DNA of 64,000 nt, from the NCBI GenBank assembly GCA_963731035.1, contig CAVSUY010000013.1:1-64000 (forward strand), written 5' to 3'. Numbering within the stretch: the stretch's first letter is position 1; each line of letters begins with the position of its first letter. Below are positions 62,656 to 64,000 of this stretch, one piece after another. The notes under the pieces were generated by a model. It was not told where the DNA came from. It saw nothing but the letters and a program-made list of their open reading frames with translations, and ran no database searches. The DNA comes from JAANXG01 sp963731035 (GTDB lineage Bacteria > Pseudomonadota > Gammaproteobacteria > Arenicellales > JAANXG01). A program made the translations under genes and the position numbers.

Positions 62656-64000
62656 GTGAGCACGCCCAAAGACTACGGACCCTATGCGTCGGACCTCGAC
62701 CGGCGGGCGGCCAACTACACACCGCTGTCACCCCTCAGCTTTCTGAAGCGCAGCGCCCGGGTCTATCCGGAATACACTTCGGTGATTCACGGCGATAGCC
62801 GTTACACCTGGGCAGATACCTATGAACGCTGCCGCCGCCTCGGCTCGGCCTTGTCCAGGCGCGGCATCGGCCATGGCGACACGGTATCGGTGCTGACGCC
62901 CAATACTCCTGCAATCTACGAGGCACACTTCGGCGTCTCCATGTCCGGCGCGGTACTCAATACCATCAACACCCGGCTGGACGCCGCCACGATTGCGTTC
63001 ATATTCGACCACGCCGGCACCAGGCTGCTGATTACCGACCGTGAGCTGTCGCCCACCGTCAAGCAGGCCCTGGACTCGTGCCGGGCGAAGCCGGAGATAG
63101 TGGATGTACACGACACAGGCATCGACGGCGAATCGCTGGGGGATAACGACTACGAATCGTTTCTTGCCGGCGGCGACCCGGGGTTCGAGTGGCGCTTGCC
63201 CGAGGACGAGTGGCAGGCGATATCCCTGAACTACACTTCCGGCACCACCGGCAACCCGAAAGGGGTCGTGTATCACCACCGGGGCGCGTACCTCAATGCC
63301 ATGAGCAACATCGTCGGCTGGCAGATGCCCCATCACCCGGTCTACCTGTGGACCCTGCCGATGTTTCACTGCAACGGCTGGTGTTTCCCCTGGACCCTGG
63401 CGGCTCTCGCCGGCACCAGCGTTTGCCTGCGCAGCGTCACCGGCGCCAACATCTATAACGCCATTGCCGAGCACGGGGTCACACATTTTTGCGGCGCACC
63501 CATCGTACTCAGCATGGTCATCAACGCCGCCGGCAACGACCGCCGCGAGTTCGCTGACCCGGTCAAGATCATGACCGCGGCGGCGCCCCCGCCGGCGTCC
63601 GTTCTCGCGAACATCGAGAAGCAGGGCTTCCAGGTCACCCACGTATACGGTCTGACGGAAACCTACGGACCGGCGGTGGTCTGCGCCTGGAAGGACGAAT
63701 GGAACGATCTCGACGGCGAAGGTCGCGCAGCGCAAAAATCGCGTCAAGGCGTTCCCTACCATGTACTCGAAGACCTGGAGGTCATGGACCCCCAGACCAT
63801 GCAGCCCGTTGCCCGCGACGGTGAGACCATGGGCGAGGTCATGTTTCAGGGAAACATCGTCATGAAGGGGTACCTGAAGAACCAGCGCGCAACCGACGAA
63901 TCACTGGGCGGCGACTGGTTCCATTCCGGCGACCTGGGCGTGATGCACCCGGACGGATATATCCAGCTCAAGGACCGCTCCAAGGATATTATTATCTCCG
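62656..64000 (+). CDS. Acyl-CoA synthetase, AMP-forming (partial, runs off window)
   Basis: The frame from GTG 62656 (GGGGG site 8 bases upstream) is open to the window end, 448 codons of a family of about 540. SPLSFLKRSARVYPEYTSVI, SLNYTSGTTGNPKGVVYHHR, LPMFHCNGWCFPWTLAALAG, YGLTETYGPA and WFHSGDLGVMHPDGYIQLKD are present; the C-terminal catalytic Lys lies outside. MFHCNGWCFPW is typical of the AAE/butyrate-CoA-ligase-like branch acting on short or medium acids. Possibly co-regulated with the preceding ligase or via the palindrome at 62619. Confidence 0.9.
   Translation, partial: MSTPKDYGPYASDLDRRAANYTPLSPLSFLKRSARVYPEYTSVIHGDSRYTWADTYERCRRLGSALSRRGIGHGDTVSVLTPNTPAIYEAHFGVSMSGAVLNTINTRLDAATIAFIFDHAGTRLLITDRELSPTVKQALDSCRAKPEIVDVHDTGIDGESLGDNDYESFLAGGDPGFEWRLPEDEWQAISLNYTSGTTGNPKGVVYHHRGAYLNAMSNIVGWQMPHHPVYLWTLPMFHCNGWCFPWTLAALAGTSVCLRSVTGANIYNAIAEHGVTHFCGAPIVLSMVINAAGNDRREFADPVKIMTAAAPPPASVLANIEKQGFQVTHVYGLTETYGPAVVCAWKDEWNDLDGEGRAAQKSRQGVPYHVLEDLEVMDPQTMQPVARDGETMGEVMFQGNIVMKGYLKNQRATDESLGGDWFHSGDLGVMHPDGYIQLKDRSKDIIIS

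Overview
The window reads as chromosomal DNA of a GC-rich, probably gammaproteobacterial, aerobic heterotroph. The placement is inference from gene content: a LiuR-controlled leucine pathway, HAE-1-type RND efflux, glnK-amtB with a sigma-54 type promoter, BipA, short REP-type palindromes between genes and an Anbu proteasome-like cluster. No rRNA, tRNA, CRISPR array, phage or transposase gene was seen.

Region 1 (1-16780) is leucine and branched-chain acyl-CoA catabolism. It holds a fused isobutyryl-CoA mutase (icmF, frameshifted here), liuR, a hotdog thioesterase, isovaleryl-CoA dehydrogenase (liuA), a PAS-PAS-GGDEF protein, then a thiolase, a second acyl-CoA dehydrogenase, both methylcrotonyl-CoA carboxylase subunits (liuB, liuD), methylglutaconyl-CoA hydratase (liuC) and HMG-CoA lyase (liuE). 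Two copies of the same 16-bp palindrome (2905-2920 and 6881-6896) look like LiuR operators driving the two halves. A GDP-mannose 3,5-epimerase-like gene sits unexpectedly between liuB and liuC.

Region 2 (17-34 kb) is mixed: FMN reductase, secreted gluzincin-type peptidase, creatininase-family protein, a Tat-signal secreted protein next to a JmjC/ROX-type oxygenase, typA/bipA, a PEP-mutase-family protein, a secreted coiled-coil protein, 3-hydroxybutyrate dehydrogenase, a patatin, a chimeric amidase-like/subtilase protein with a secreted partner, and a decayed locus (5'-truncated aldehyde dehydrogenase, FAD oxidoreductase, truncated DMT transporter). Two copies of a structured multi-hairpin repeat (22237-22394; 34314-34420) lie here.

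Region 3 (34.4-48.5 kb): RND pump and adaptor, glnK-amtB with sigma-54 promoter and terminator, homocysteine methyltransferase-like protein, cupredoxin, O-methyltransferase, and an Anbu cluster (anbu, zinc peptidase, alpha-E protein, circularly permuted ATP-grasp) ending in a broken 2OG-oxygenase-like gene.

Region 4 (48.6-64 kb) returns to acyl-CoA metabolism: four AMP-forming acyl-CoA ligases, a hotdog thioesterase, an ECHDC3-like enoyl-CoA hydratase and a MaoC dehydratase. Interleaved are a molybdenum-cofactor group (Mop protein, MoeA-PBP fusion, second MoeA), a class III nucleotide cyclase and a HAD hydrolase. Several gene remnants (GGDEF tail at 26307, acyl-CoA ligase tail at 41805, truncated ALDH and DMT genes) point to substantial past rearrangement.
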